NCBI RefSeq assembly: GCF_032917945.1
Contig: NZ_CP136624.1
Span: 6,634,001 to 6,698,000 of the forward strand
From: Bradyrhizobium sp. sBnM-33
GTDB lineage: Bacteria > Pseudomonadota > Alphaproteobacteria > Rhizobiales > Xanthobacteraceae
DNA: 64,000 nucleotides
Direction of reading: 5' to 3'
How positions within the stretch are numbered: position 1 is the stretch's first letter; each line of letters opens with the position of its first letter. Shown here in pieces: positions 33,098 to 42,192 of the stretch. Below the pieces are notes generated by a model. It had not been told where the DNA came from. It did no database searches and saw nothing but the letters and a program-made list of their open reading frames with translations. The translations under genes and the position numbers were made by a program.

Positions 33098-35137
33098 ATG
33101 AGTGTGGCGACGTCTCGCCTCCTGATCTGCAGTTGCGAGAAGACCATGCCGCTCGATGCGGAAGCAATCGGTCGTGGCTGCACGAGCAAGGTCACGCAGG
33201 CCAACCAGCTTTGCGGGCTCGAACTCGACCGCTTCAAGGAAGCGCTCATCGAGGGCGCGCCGATTACGGTTGCCTGCACCCAGGAAGCGCCGCTGTTTCG
33301 GGAAGTCGCGGAGAACGCCCCGCAAGCCCAGCTCACCTTCGTCAACATCCGCGAGACCGGTGGCTGGTCGAAGGACGCCGCGGCAGCCGGTCCGAAAGCC
33401 GCTGCGCTGATTGCTGCGGCGGGCGAAGACATGCCCCCGCTCTCGCTGGTGACGCTCGAGAGCAGCGGCGTTGCCCTGGTCTACGGCCGCGACGAGATCG
33501 CCATCGAGGCCGCGCAGCGTCTCTCCGATCGTTTGGACATCACCGTGCTGCTGACCAAGCCCGGCGACGTGGCGCCGCGCCGGACCAACGAATTTCCTGT
33601 GCTCAAAGGCACGATCCGCAACGCCCGCGGCCATCTCGGCCAGTTCGAGCTTTCGATCGACGACTACGCGCTGCCGTCCCCGTCCTCGCGCGCCAAGCTC
33701 GTGTTCGGATCCTCGCGAGATGGCGCGACATCGACCTGCGATCTGATCCTCGACCTCTCCGGCGGCACGCCGCTGTTCCCCGCGCATGAACTGCGTCCCG
33801 GCTATTTTCGCGCCGATCCGCGCGACAAGGCGGCCGTCGAGCGCGCGATCGCGGATGCCGGGGGCCTGGTCGGCACTTTCGACAAGCCGCGCTTTGTCAA
33901 TTTCGAGCCGTCGCTCTGCGCACATTCCCGCTCGTCCATTACCGGCTGCACGCGCTGTCTTGACCTCTGTCCGACCGGTGCAATCACGCCGAACGGGAAC
34001 GCGGTTGCGATCGACGCCAACGTCTGTGCCGGCTGCGGCTCTTGCGCGTCGGTATGTCCGACCGGGGCGGCGTCCTATGCGTTGCCGAGTGCGGACGCGC
34101 TGATGCGGCGGCTGCGCACGCTGCTGCAGACCTACCGCAAGGCCGGCGGCAGCGACGCCGTGGTGTTGTTTCACGACGGCGAGCATGGCGAAGACATCAT
34201 CGATGCGTTGGCACGGTTCGGCGAGGGCTTGCCGGCCAATCTACTGCCGCTGCGCGTCAACGAAGTGACCCAGGTGGGACCGGAGATCATCGCGTCCGTC
34301 TTCGCCTATGGCGGCAGCGGCGCCGCGCTGCTGACGCGCGAGAAACCCCGCCACGACATTGCGGCGCTTCGCCGCGCGGCCGAGACGTCGGATCGGATCG
34401 TTAGCGCGCTGGGCTTCGGCGCCGGCATCATCCAGATCATCGAAACCGACGATCCGGACCAACTGCGCGCCATGCTGGATGCCGCCCCACGCGGCGTTGC
34501 CACGCAAAAGCCCGCCAGCTTTGTGCCGCGCGGCGCGAAGCGCGGCGTACTCGAAACGACGTTTCGCGAGCTGCATCTCGCGGCCCCCACGCCCGTCGAC
34601 GTCGTGCCGCTCGCGCCGGGCGCTCCCTTCGGCACCGTGAATCTGAATGTCGAAGGTTGCACGCTCTGCCATGCCTGCGTCACCGCCTGCCCAACCGGCG
34701 CGCTGTCCGACAACCCCGACCGCGCGATGCTGCGGTTCACCGAAAGCCTCTGCGTGCAGTGCGGGCTTTGCCAATCCACCTGCCCCGAGAAGGTCATCAG
34801 CATCGAACCGCGTCTCGACTTCCAGGCCTGGAACACGCCGCAGCGCGTGCTGAAGGAAGAAGAGCCGTTCAACTGCATCGCCTGCGGCAAACCGTTCGGC
34901 ACCAAGAGCTCGATCGATCGCGTGCTGGCCAAACTCGGCGGCGAGAGGCACTGGATGTTCCAGGGTGCCAACGCCAGGCGCCTCGACGTCATCAAGATGT
35001 GCGCGGACTGCCGCGTCGAAGCGGTTGTTAACGAAAGTTTCGACCCACATGCGGTGCCGCAGCGCCCGCCGGTCATGTCGACCGAAGATTATTTGCGCGC
35101 GCGCGAAGCGAAGAAGGACGATCCGCTTGGATCGTGA
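33098..35137 (+). CDS. Polyferredoxin-like 4Fe-4S protein of the formate dehydrogenase locus
   Basis: From the ATG at 33098 the gene encodes 679 residues. The N-terminus has LLICSCEKTMPLD. Four ferredoxin motifs are visible: CTRCLDLCPTGAI near residue 286, CAGCGSCASVCPTGAA near 310, CTLCHACVTACPTGAL near 522 and CVQCGLCQSTCPEKV near 551. Two more Cys pairs, CIACGK and CADCRVEA, lie near the C-terminus. The central part is like the ferredoxin-linked protein of other Bradyrhizobium FDH loci. It probably moves electrons or builds clusters; not shown. An upstream in-frame start at 33053 is possible. It overlaps the Mrp gene by 11 bases. Confidence 0.8.
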   Translation: MSVATSRLLICSCEKTMPLDAEAIGRGCTSKVTQANQLCGLELDRFKEALIEGAPITVACTQEAPLFREVAENAPQAQLTFVNIRETGGWSKDAAAAGPKAAALIAAAGEDMPPLSLVTLESSGVALVYGRDEIAIEAAQRLSDRLDITVLLTKPGDVAPRRTNEFPVLKGTIRNARGHLGQFELSIDDYALPSPSSRAKLVFGSSRDGATSTCDLILDLSGGTPLFPAHELRPGYFRADPRDKAAVERAIADAGGLVGTFDKPRFVNFEPSLCAHSRSSITGCTRCLDLCPTGAITPNGNAVAIDANVCAGCGSCASVCPTGAASYALPSADALMRRLRTLLQTYRKAGGSDAVVLFHDGEHGEDIIDALARFGEGLPANLLPLRVNEVTQVGPEIIASVFAYGGSGAALLTREKPRHDIAALRRAAETSDRIVSALGFGAGIIQIIETDDPDQLRAMLDAAPRGVATQKPASFVPRGAKRGVLETTFRELHLAAPTPVDVVPLAPGAPFGTVNLNVEGCTLCHACVTACPTGALSDNPDRAMLRFTESLCVQCGLCQSTCPEKVISIEPRLDFQAWNTPQRVLKEEEPFNCIACGKPFGTKSSIDRVLAKLGGERHWMFQGANARRLDVIKMCADCRVEAVVNESFDPHAVPQRPPVMSTEDYLRAREAKKDDPLGS

Positions 35138-35996
35138 GCAGCCTGTGCCCGCCACCCCTCCAGATCTCAAGGCCCGCGCGACGTCGAAGGCCGCCGGCAT
35201 TCCCGGCGTCAAGCACGCCATCGCGGTCGCTTCCGGCAAGGGCGGCGTCGGAAAGTCCACCACCTCCTGCAACCTCGCGCTCGGCTTCGCCGCGCTTGGA
35301 CTGAAAACTGGCATTCTCGATGCCGACATCTACGGTCCGTCGCAACAAAAACTGTTCGGACTGCGCGGCAAGCCGCGCCAGCTCGGCCCGCGCATGCTGG
35401 AGCCATTGGAGCGCTTTGGCGTCAAGGTGATGTCGATCGGCTTTCTGGTTGAGGAAGACAACGCCATGATCTGGCGCGGACCGATGGTGATCTCGGCCAT
35501 TACACAAATGCTCCGCGAAGTCGCCTGGGACGATCTCGATATTCTCGTCGTCGATCTGCCGCCCGGCACCGGCGATGCGCAACTCACCATGGCGCAACAG
35601 GCGCCGCTAGCCGGCGCGATCATCGTCTCGACGCCGCAGGACATCGCCCTGATCGACGCGCGACGCGGCATCGCGATGTTTCAGAAGGTGAGCATTCCGA
35701 TCCTGGGCCTGATCGAGAATATGTCGAGCTTCTGTTGCCCGACCTGCAACCACGTCACGCCGATCTTCGGCCACGGCGGCGCGCGGATGGAAGCCGAACG
35801 CCGCGGCATTCCCTATCTCGGCGAGATCCCGCTCGACATGCAGATCCGGAAAACTTCGGACGAGGGCCGCCCCATCGTCGCGATCGAGCCCGACGGTGTC
35901 CACGCGAAGCATTACATCAGCATTGCCCGTGAAATCTGGACCGCGATCGTAACCGGCGCGGCGCACCGGCCGCCGCCGCGTATCGTCATCGAATAA
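35127..35996 (+). CDS. Mrp/NBP35-family P-loop ATPase (Fe-S cluster carrier)
   Basis: This 289-residue cytoplasmic protein binds and transfers [4Fe-4S] clusters. It has the deviant Walker A GKGGVGKST near residue 34, Walker B-like DLDILVVDLPPGTGDAQLT near 132 and the C-terminal cluster-binding CCPTC motif near 206. No ATG is suitable; a TTG at 35127 has AAGGA eight bases before it, while a GTG at 35145 has none, so the TTG is chosen. It overlaps the polyferredoxin stop, so the two are likely translated together. Its neighbours point to delivery of clusters to FDH. Confidence 0.85.
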   Translation: MDREQPVPATPPDLKARATSKAAGIPGVKHAIAVASGKGGVGKSTTSCNLALGFAALGLKTGILDADIYGPSQQKLFGLRGKPRQLGPRMLEPLERFGVKVMSIGFLVEEDNAMIWRGPMVISAITQMLREVAWDDLDILVVDLPPGTGDAQLTMAQQAPLAGAIIVSTPQDIALIDARRGIAMFQKVSIPILGLIENMSSFCCPTCNHVTPIFGHGGARMEAERRGIPYLGEIPLDMQIRKTSDEGRPIVAIEPDGVHAKHYISIAREIWTAIVTGAAHRPPPRIVIE

Positions 35997-36023
35997 CCGC
36001 GGCACAGCATATGGGCGGACCTG

Positions 36024-37049
36024 CTAACGAGCCTCTTCGAAGCCGCCGAGCACGGCCGTGAGATTGGCGCCGAGAATATCCGACAGATAACCGCCCTCCT
36101 GAACGAAAACGGTCGGCAGGCCGAGCCGCGCGATGGCAGCGCCGATACGCCGGAAGCCGGCCGTGGTCACCGCGAGGCCGGCGAGCGGATCGTGCTCCGA
36201 GGCATCGAGGCCGAGTGCCACCACCAGCGCGCCGGGCGCAAAGGCGCGGATGGTTTTTTCGGCGTCGCCGAGCGCCTTGATGTAATCGTCATCCCCGGTG
36301 CCCTTGGGCAACGGGATGTTCAGATTGGCGCCGAGGCCGGGCCCGGCGCCGCGCTCATGCGCATATCCCCACACGAATGGATAGAAGAAGACGGGGTCGG
36401 CATGGATCGACACCGTCAGCACGTCGGAGCGCTCATAGAAGATGCCCTGCGTGCCGTTGCCGTGATGCACGTCGACATCGAGGATTGCGACGCGCTCATG
36501 CTGCAGCCGAAGCTGCGCCGCTGCCACCGCGCTGTTGTTGAAGAAACAGAAGCCGCCCGACATGTCGGCATAGGCGTGATGGCCCGGCGGTCGGCACAGC
36601 GCATACACAGCGTCTTCGCCGTCCATGACGAGTTGCGCCGCAGTCGCAGCGACATCGGTGGCGGCACAGGCGGCGGCGTAAGTGCCCTTGCCGATCGGAG
36701 CCGCCGTATCCGCCGCGTGCCAGCCCAGGCGGCCGACGATATGGGTTGGGTATGTCGCGCCGTAGCGAACGGGGTGGATGTTGGCGATCATCTCCGAGCC
36801 GGAGTCACCGAGCGCGACCCAGGCGTCCCAGGCTTCCTCCATAAAACGCAGATACTCCGCGCTGTGAACGCGCGCCCGCGGGCCCTGCCCGAACAACGTC
36901 GGCTCGACGAGGCTGTGCTTGCCGGCCTTCAACCCGGCCAGCAGCCGATCGGCGCGTTCGGGCTGCTCGGTGGTGCGCTTGATGACGCCGCGCACCAGGA
37001 AGAATTGCGGATCGTGGCTTCGATGCAGTTCGGTGTAGACGGCCTTCAC
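36024..37049 (-). CDS. Histone deacetylase/acetylpolyamine amidohydrolase family protein
   Basis: The 341-residue zinc hydrolase deacetylates amide-linked acetyl groups, probably on polyamines or other small molecules. Motifs are CRPPGHHAYADMSGGFCFFN (active-site His pair) and AILDVDVHHGNGTQGIFYER (zinc-binding Asp/His), plus a C-terminal GLDASEHDPLAGLAV. It forms a two-gene operon with the GntR regulator at 37046 (ATGA overlap). Class II HDAC-like bacterial proteins with this length include AphA. Its natural substrate is not evident; the neighbours are uptake and aldolase genes. Confidence 0.85.
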   Translation of the reverse strand: MKAVYTELHRSHDPQFFLVRGVIKRTTEQPERADRLLAGLKAGKHSLVEPTLFGQGPRARVHSAEYLRFMEEAWDAWVALGDSGSEMIANIHPVRYGATYPTHIVGRLGWHAADTAAPIGKGTYAAACAATDVAATAAQLVMDGEDAVYALCRPPGHHAYADMSGGFCFFNNSAVAAAQLRLQHERVAILDVDVHHGNGTQGIFYERSDVLTVSIHADPVFFYPFVWGYAHERGAGPGLGANLNIPLPKGTGDDDYIKALGDAEKTIRAFAPGALVVALGLDASEHDPLAGLAVTTAGFRRIGAAIARLGLPTVFVQEGGYLSDILGANLTAVLGGFEEAR

Positions 37050-37792
37050 ACGGATACTCCGTTGGCTGGGAACAGGATACCGTTCGGTTCGGTGGCATTG
37101 CCGAGCGGCGGCGTAAGCTCTCGCACCAGCCTGCCGACTTCGCGCCAGGCGTGGCCGATATGGTAGTCGACATGCGCGGTGATGCGCTCGGGATGACCGG
37201 CTTCGATCGCCGCCAGCAGCGGCTCGTGCGTCCTCGCGATCTCATGCGGGTCATCGTAGAGGCGGCCGATCAGGCCGATGACCATACGCAGTTCTGCTGC
37301 GAGATCATCGAACAGCCGCAGCAGGCGGCGGTTATCTGCGATTTCAAAAATCAGCCGGTGAAAGCGATAGTCCTCTTCCACCTGCCGGGCGGGGTCGTCG
37401 AGATCGGCGGTTCGGTGCAGAACATCGATTTGCCGCCGCAAAACATCGCGCGACTCCGGAGTAAGCCGCCGCGCCGCCAGCACGCTGGCATGCCGTTCGA
37501 TGCACAGACGCAGATCGTAGATCTCGTCGATGTTTCTGATTTCGAGCTTGCGGACGAAAAAGCCCCGGCGCGGGCTCGCAACCAGCAGCCCCTGCTTCTC
37601 CAGAAGGCGTGCCGCCTCGCGCACGGGCGCGCGGCTGACGCCTAATTCCCTGGCAACCCCTGCCTCCACCACCTTGGAGCCTGGGGGCAATCGCCCCTGA
37701 ACAATGGCCTGCATCAGGATTCGAGCGATCTGGCCGACCAGATCGCTGTTCGCAAGTGCCGGTAATCCCACCGGAAGAGACATAGGCCGCAT
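37046..37792 (-). CDS. GntR-family (FCD/VanR) transcriptional regulator
   Basis: The 248-residue protein has a winged helix (VVEAGVARELGVSRAPVREA, wing SPRRGFFVRKLE) and an FCD domain (YDLRLCIERHASVLAARRL onward). It is cotranscribed with the amidohydrolase gene and divergent from the aldolase-transporter operon, and probably controls both. The intergenic site TGTCGACA at 37837 is a reasonable operator. The inducing ligand is unknown. Confidence 0.85.
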   Translation of the reverse strand: MRPMSLPVGLPALANSDLVGQIARILMQAIVQGRLPPGSKVVEAGVARELGVSRAPVREAARLLEKQGLLVASPRRGFFVRKLEIRNIDEIYDLRLCIERHASVLAARRLTPESRDVLRRQIDVLHRTADLDDPARQVEEDYRFHRLIFEIADNRRLLRLFDDLAAELRMVIGLIGRLYDDPHEIARTHEPLLAAIEAGHPERITAHVDYHIGHAWREVGRLVRELTPPLGNATEPNGILFPANGVSV

Positions 37793-37836
37793 CGGTTAAA
37801 CCCACGCCAGTCCGTGGTTATTTTTTAATCGTCGAT

Positions 37837-37844
37837 TGTCGACA
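37837..37844. promoter_or_regulatory. Candidate GntR operator
   Basis: TGTCGACA is a perfect 8-base palindrome in an AT-rich patch of the divergent region, 45 bases from the GntR start and 64 from the aldolase start. Many FCD-type regulators bind short palindromes with GTCGAC-like or GTnnAC cores; the assignment is by position and shape. Confidence 0.4.
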
Positions 37845-37908
37845 CTTTAATCTTGCCCAGATGCTGCGCCGCACGCAAGCTGAAAAAGTGAAATGAGCGA
37901 AGGCGGAA

Positions 37909-38697
37909 ATGACAAGCGCAGCCCACCACACCGCGAAGGCCTGGCCGGCGGTGGACGACCAGACCCTGCAAATCCGGATCGACCTCGCGGCGGCTTACCG
38001 GCTGATTCACCGGCTGGGTCTCGACGACAGCATCTACACCCACATCTCCGTCCGCCTTCCGGGCCGACAGGACCGCTTTCTCATCAACCCCTACGGCCTG
38101 CGCTTCGAGGAAGTCACGGCATCCAACCTGGTGACGGTCGACCTCGACGGAAACGTCATCGACGATCCTATGGGGCTCGGCATCAATCCGGCGGGTTTTA
38201 CGATTCACAGTGCGATCCATGCCGCGCGGCATGACGCGATCTGCGTGCTGCACACGCACACGGTCGCGGGCATCGCCGTTGCCTGCCAGAAGCAAGGATT
38301 GCTGCCGCTCAATCAATGGTCGCTGCAGTTCACCGGCTGCCTCGCCTATCATGACTATGAGGGCATCGCGCTCGATCTCGACGAGCGTTCGCGCCTGGTC
38401 GCCGATCTCGGCGACAAGTTCGTGATGGTGTTGCGCAATCACGGCATGCTGACCTGCGGACGCTCGGTCGCCGAGGCCTTCAAGCTGATGCACAATCTGG
38501 AACGCTCCTGTCGTGCTCAGCTCGCGGTGCAGTCGTCAGGCGCCGAGATCGTCGAGCTATCCGCAGCCGTGGCCCGCAAGACGGCCGGCCAATACTCCAG
38601 CTTCTACGACGCGATCGAAACCAACGGCGTGCCCGACAGCGAATGGGCCGCTTTCAAGCGGATGCTCGCGCGTACCGATCCCGATTTTGCCAACTGA
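37909..38697 (+). CDS. Class II aldolase/adducin family protein
   Basis: The 262-residue protein has the family pattern IHRLGLDDSIYTHISVRLPG, FLINPYGLRFEEVTASNLV, HSAIHAARHDAICVLHTHT (metal-binding His) and LRNHGMLTCGRSVAEAF. The zinc site of fuculose-phosphate aldolases is present (HTHT, and the later NHG). Substrate unknown; members without the aldolase glutamate can act as decarboxylases or other lyases. It is the first gene of the operon with the ABC transporter, 59 bases upstream of the binding-protein gene. Confidence 0.8.
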   Translation: MTSAAHHTAKAWPAVDDQTLQIRIDLAAAYRLIHRLGLDDSIYTHISVRLPGRQDRFLINPYGLRFEEVTASNLVTVDLDGNVIDDPMGLGINPAGFTIHSAIHAARHDAICVLHTHTVAGIAVACQKQGLLPLNQWSLQFTGCLAYHDYEGIALDLDERSRLVADLGDKFVMVLRNHGMLTCGRSVAEAFKLMHNLERSCRAQLAVQSSGAEIVELSAAVARKTAGQYSSFYDAIETNGVPDSEWAAFKRMLARTDPDFAN

Positions 38698-38756
38698 CCA
38701 CGCGCGCCCCGACAATCGAGAGCGTCGACAAGCCATTTCTTCAAACGAGGTATGCG

Positions 38757-40310
38757 ATGTCCAAGCGTAAGATTTTGATGAGCTTTGCTGCGATATGCAT
38801 GCTGAGCACCGCGGCAATGGCCCAGGGGCCGAAAGCAGGCGGCGTCATCAATGCCGTGATCCAGCCCGAGCCGCCAAGCCTGATGATGGGTCTGGTGCAG
38901 AACGGCCCTACGCAGATGGTGGCCGGCAACATCTATGAAGGCTTACTACGCTACAGCCCCAAGCTCGAGCCCCTCCCCGGCCTCGCCGAAAGCTGGTCTG
39001 TCAGCGAGGACGGCAAGGTCTACACCTTCAAACTGGTGAAGGGCGTGACCTGGCATGACGGCAAGCCGTTCACCTCAGCGGACGTCCTGTTCTCGATCGA
39101 ATTCCTCAAGCAAACGCACGCACGTGCCCGCGGCAATCTCGTGCAACTCGAAAAGGTGGAAGCGCCGGACGAATCCACCGTCGTCTTCACGCTGAAACAG
39201 CCGTTCGGCCCCTTCATGGGCATCTTCGAAGTCGGCTCGCTGCCGATGATCCCCAAGCACATTTATGAAGGCACCGATTTCAAGACCAACCCCGCCAACA
39301 ACACGCCTGTTGGTACCGGCCCCTTCATGTTCAAGGAATGGCAGAAGGGCTCGTTCATCCGCCTCGTCAAGAATCCGAGCTACCACGTCAAGGGCAAGCC
39401 GAACCTCGACGAGATCTATTGGCACGTAATCCCGGACGCCGCCGCGCGTTCGGTCGCCTATGAGACCGGCAAGGTTGACGTGCTGCCCGGCGGCTCGGTG
39501 GAAAATTTTGACGTACCGCGCTTGAGCAAGCTGAAAAACACCTGCGTCACTGGCGCGGGCTGGGAATTCTTCAGCCCGCATTCCTGGCTCTGGCTCAACA
39601 ACCGCTCGGGTCCCACGGCGAACAAGAAATTCCGCCAGGCGCTGATGTTTGCGATCGATCGTAACATGGCCAAGGACGTGGTCTGGAATGGTCTCGGCAA
39701 GATCGCGACCGGTCCGTCGGGGTCGGCAATCAAGTACTACACGAGCGCGGTGCCGAAATACGACTACGATCCCGCCAAGGCGAAGGCGCTGCTCAAGGAA
39801 GCCGGCTACAAGGGCGAGAAAGTCCGCATGCTGCCCCTGCCCTATGGCGAGACATGGCAGCGCTGGGCCGAGATGGTTCGCCAGAACCTGCAGGACGTCG
39901 GAATCAACGTCGAGATGATCGCCACCGACGTGCCCGGCTGGAATCAGAAGGTCAGTGAGTGGGACTACGACATCGCCTTTACCTATCTCTATCAGTACGG
40001 CGACCCCGCGCTCGGCGTCGGCCGCAACTATGTCTCCAGCCAGATCGCAAAGGGCTCACCGTTCAATAACGTCGAAGGCTATTCGAATCCCGAGATCGAC
40101 AAGCTGTTCGCCGACGGCGCGGTCGCCTTCCCCGATGCGGCGCGCGAAGAGATCTACGCCAAGGCGCAGAAGATCCTGGTCGAGGACGTGCCGGTGGCGT
40201 GGATGCTCGAACTGCAGTTCCCGACCATCACCCGCTGCAGCGTCAAGAACCTGATCACGACCGGCATCGGCGTGAACGACGGTTTCCGCGACGCCTGGAT
40301 CGAGAAGTAA
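38757..40310 (+). CDS. Peptide/opine-type ABC transporter substrate-binding protein
   Basis: The 517-residue SBP_bac_5 family protein has a signal peptide (residues 1-22, ending AMAQ) and typical blocks PSLMMGLVQNGPTQMVAGNI, PLPGLAESWSVSEDGKVYTF, KKFRQALMFAIDRNMAKDVV and AKALLKEAGYKGEKV. ATG at 38757 is preceded by GAGG. Such proteins take up oligopeptides, nickel chelates, opines or small glycosides; the neighbouring aldolase and hydroxyacid dehydrogenase suggest a carbohydrate-like or hydroxyacid conjugate, which is speculation. Confidence 0.85.
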   Translation: MSKRKILMSFAAICMLSTAAMAQGPKAGGVINAVIQPEPPSLMMGLVQNGPTQMVAGNIYEGLLRYSPKLEPLPGLAESWSVSEDGKVYTFKLVKGVTWHDGKPFTSADVLFSIEFLKQTHARARGNLVQLEKVEAPDESTVVFTLKQPFGPFMGIFEVGSLPMIPKHIYEGTDFKTNPANNTPVGTGPFMFKEWQKGSFIRLVKNPSYHVKGKPNLDEIYWHVIPDAAARSVAYETGKVDVLPGGSVENFDVPRLSKLKNTCVTGAGWEFFSPHSWLWLNNRSGPTANKKFRQALMFAIDRNMAKDVVWNGLGKIATGPSGSAIKYYTSAVPKYDYDPAKAKALLKEAGYKGEKVRMLPLPYGETWQRWAEMVRQNLQDVGINVEMIATDVPGWNQKVSEWDYDIAFTYLYQYGDPALGVGRNYVSSQIAKGSPFNNVEGYSNPEIDKLFADGAVAFPDAAREEIYAKAQKILVEDVPVAWMLELQFPTITRCSVKNLITTGIGVNDGFRDAWIEK

Positions 40311-40382
40311 CCGCCTATTCGTGCGGCGTCGGGCTCCGGCCCGGCGCCCGGCTACCCGCGCCTCCAACCCTAGCGACAGCCC

Positions 40383-41354
40383 ATGATCTCTTTCATCGCC
40401 CAGCGGATCGCGAAGGCCATCGTCGTCCTTCTCGCGCTTGTCGTCATGAACTTCTTCCTGATCCGGATGGCGCCGGGCGATCCGGCGGTGGTGATGGCGG
40501 GCGAAGCCGGCGCCGGTGACCAGCTCTTCATCGCCCAGCTACGCGAGAAGTTCGGCCTCGACAAGCCACTGCCGGTGCAACTGTTCCTCTATGTCAAAGG
40601 CATCGTCGGCCTCGATCTCGGATTTTCGTTTCGCCAGCAGATGCCAGTCTCCAAGCTGATTCTCGATCGCCTGCCGGCGACGCTGTTGCTGACGGGTACC
40701 GCGTTTGCGATCTCGCTCGCGTTCGGCATCCTGTTCGGCGCGTTGGCGGCGCGCTTTGCCGGCACCTGGGCCGACACTGCGATTACGGTCGCGGCGCTGA
40801 TCTTCTACGCCACTCCGCTATTCTGGGTCGCGCTGATGGCGATCTTGCTGTTTTCGGTGGCGCTGGATTGGCTGCCGAGTTTTGGGTACGAGACGGTCGG
40901 CGCAGGCTACACCGGCCTTGCGCATGTGCTCGATGTCGCCGCCCATCTGATCTTGCCGGCCACGACGATCGGGCTGTTCTTCATGGCGACCTATGCCCGC
41001 ATGACCCGCGCCTCGATGCTCGAGGTCGGCAGGCTCGACTTCGTCAAGACGGCGCGCGCCAAGGGCCTGTCGGACTCCTTGATTCAGCGCCGCCACGTGC
41101 TGCGCAATGCCTTGTTGCCGGTTGTCACCTTGGCCGGCTTGCAGGCCGGCACACTGGTCGGCGGCGCGGTACTGACCGAAACCGTGTTCGCGTGGCCGGG
41201 GATCGGCCGCCTGATGTACGAGGCGCTGCTGCAGCGGGACTACAATCTGCTGCTCGGCGTTTTCGTCGTCTGCTCGGCCATGGTGCTGGCGTTCAACCTG
41301 ATCACGGACCTCGTCTATCGCTCCGTCGATCCCCGCATCGAGTTCGCATCATGA
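40383..41354 (+). CDS. ABC transporter permease (DppB type)
   Basis: The 323-residue inner-membrane protein has six predicted helices (first FIAQRIAKAIVVLLALVVMN) and the DppB-type N-terminal DPAVVMAGEAGA segment. The EAA loop MTRASMLEVGRLDFVKTARA sits in the second half. It follows the binding-protein gene by 72 bases and overlaps the next permease start by four bases. Confidence 0.9.
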   Translation: MISFIAQRIAKAIVVLLALVVMNFFLIRMAPGDPAVVMAGEAGAGDQLFIAQLREKFGLDKPLPVQLFLYVKGIVGLDLGFSFRQQMPVSKLILDRLPATLLLTGTAFAISLAFGILFGALAARFAGTWADTAITVAALIFYATPLFWVALMAILLFSVALDWLPSFGYETVGAGYTGLAHVLDVAAHLILPATTIGLFFMATYARMTRASMLEVGRLDFVKTARAKGLSDSLIQRRHVLRNALLPVVTLAGLQAGTLVGGAVLTETVFAWPGIGRLMYEALLQRDYNLLLGVFVVCSAMVLAFNLITDLVYRSVDPRIEFAS

Positions 41355-42190
41355 GGCAGGTTTCGCGAGTGCTGTTGCGCAACCCCGGCGGCATGATCGG
41401 CATTGCGATCCTTTTCATCGCGGTGACCGTCGCCCTGATTGGCCCGCTGCTGTTTCCGACCTCGCCCTGGCGCATGGTGCAACGGCCGTTCCTGCCGCCG
41501 TTCACGTTGGCCGGCTTTCCGCTCGGCACCGATGCGCTGGGCCGCGATGTGATGGCCGGCATCATCTATGGCGCGCGCGTCTCGCTGCTGGTCGGCCTCA
41601 TTTCGACGCTGGCCTCGCTGGCGGTCGGCATTCCGCTCGGCGCCGCGGCCGGATATTTCGGCGGCAAGATCGACGATGCCCTGATGCGGTTCACCGAGTT
41701 TTTCCAGACGGTCCCGAGTTTTGCACTGGCAATCGTGCTCGTCGCGATCATGCAACCCTCCATCGTATCGATTGTGGCGGCGATAGCTATCGTGAGCTGG
41801 CCGCCGGTGGCGCGGCTGGTCCGCGGCGAAGTTATGTCGCTGCGCACCCGCGAATACGTCCAGGCGGCGGTAGTGACCGGCCAGACCAACTGGTGGATCA
41901 TCTGGCGCGAAATCCTGCCGAACGCGCTTTCTCCCGTCATCGTGCTGGCCTCGCTGATGGTCGCGACCGCGATCCTGCTGGAATCCTCGCTGTCCTTTCT
42001 CGGCCTCGGCGATCCCAACCTGATGTCGTGGGGCTACATGGTGGGCGCCGGCCGCACCGTGATCCGTCAGGCCTGGTGGATCACGGTCTTTCCCGGCATC
42101 GCCATTCTCGTTTCGGTGCTGGCGCTGAACCTGATCGGCGAAGGCCTCAACGACGCGCTCAACCCTCGCCTCGCCAAAGGAGGGCGCTGA
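41351..42190 (+). CDS. ABC transporter permease (DppC type)
   Basis: The 279-residue permease begins at the ATG overlapping the DppB stop. It has an N-terminal helix (GMIGIAILFIAVTVALIGPL), the DppC landmark LGTDALGRDVMAGIIYGARV and the EAA loop SLRTREYVQAAVVTGQTNWW. Five to six helices are predicted. It is followed two bases later by the ATPase gene. Confidence 0.9.
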   Translation: MRQVSRVLLRNPGGMIGIAILFIAVTVALIGPLLFPTSPWRMVQRPFLPPFTLAGFPLGTDALGRDVMAGIIYGARVSLLVGLISTLASLAVGIPLGAAAGYFGGKIDDALMRFTEFFQTVPSFALAIVLVAIMQPSIVSIVAAIAIVSWPPVARLVRGEVMSLRTREYVQAAVVTGQTNWWIIWREILPNALSPVIVLASLMVATAILLESSLSFLGLGDPNLMSWGYMVGAGRTVIRQAWWITVFPGIAILVSVLALNLIGEGLNDALNPRLAKGGR

Positions 42191-42192
42191 GC

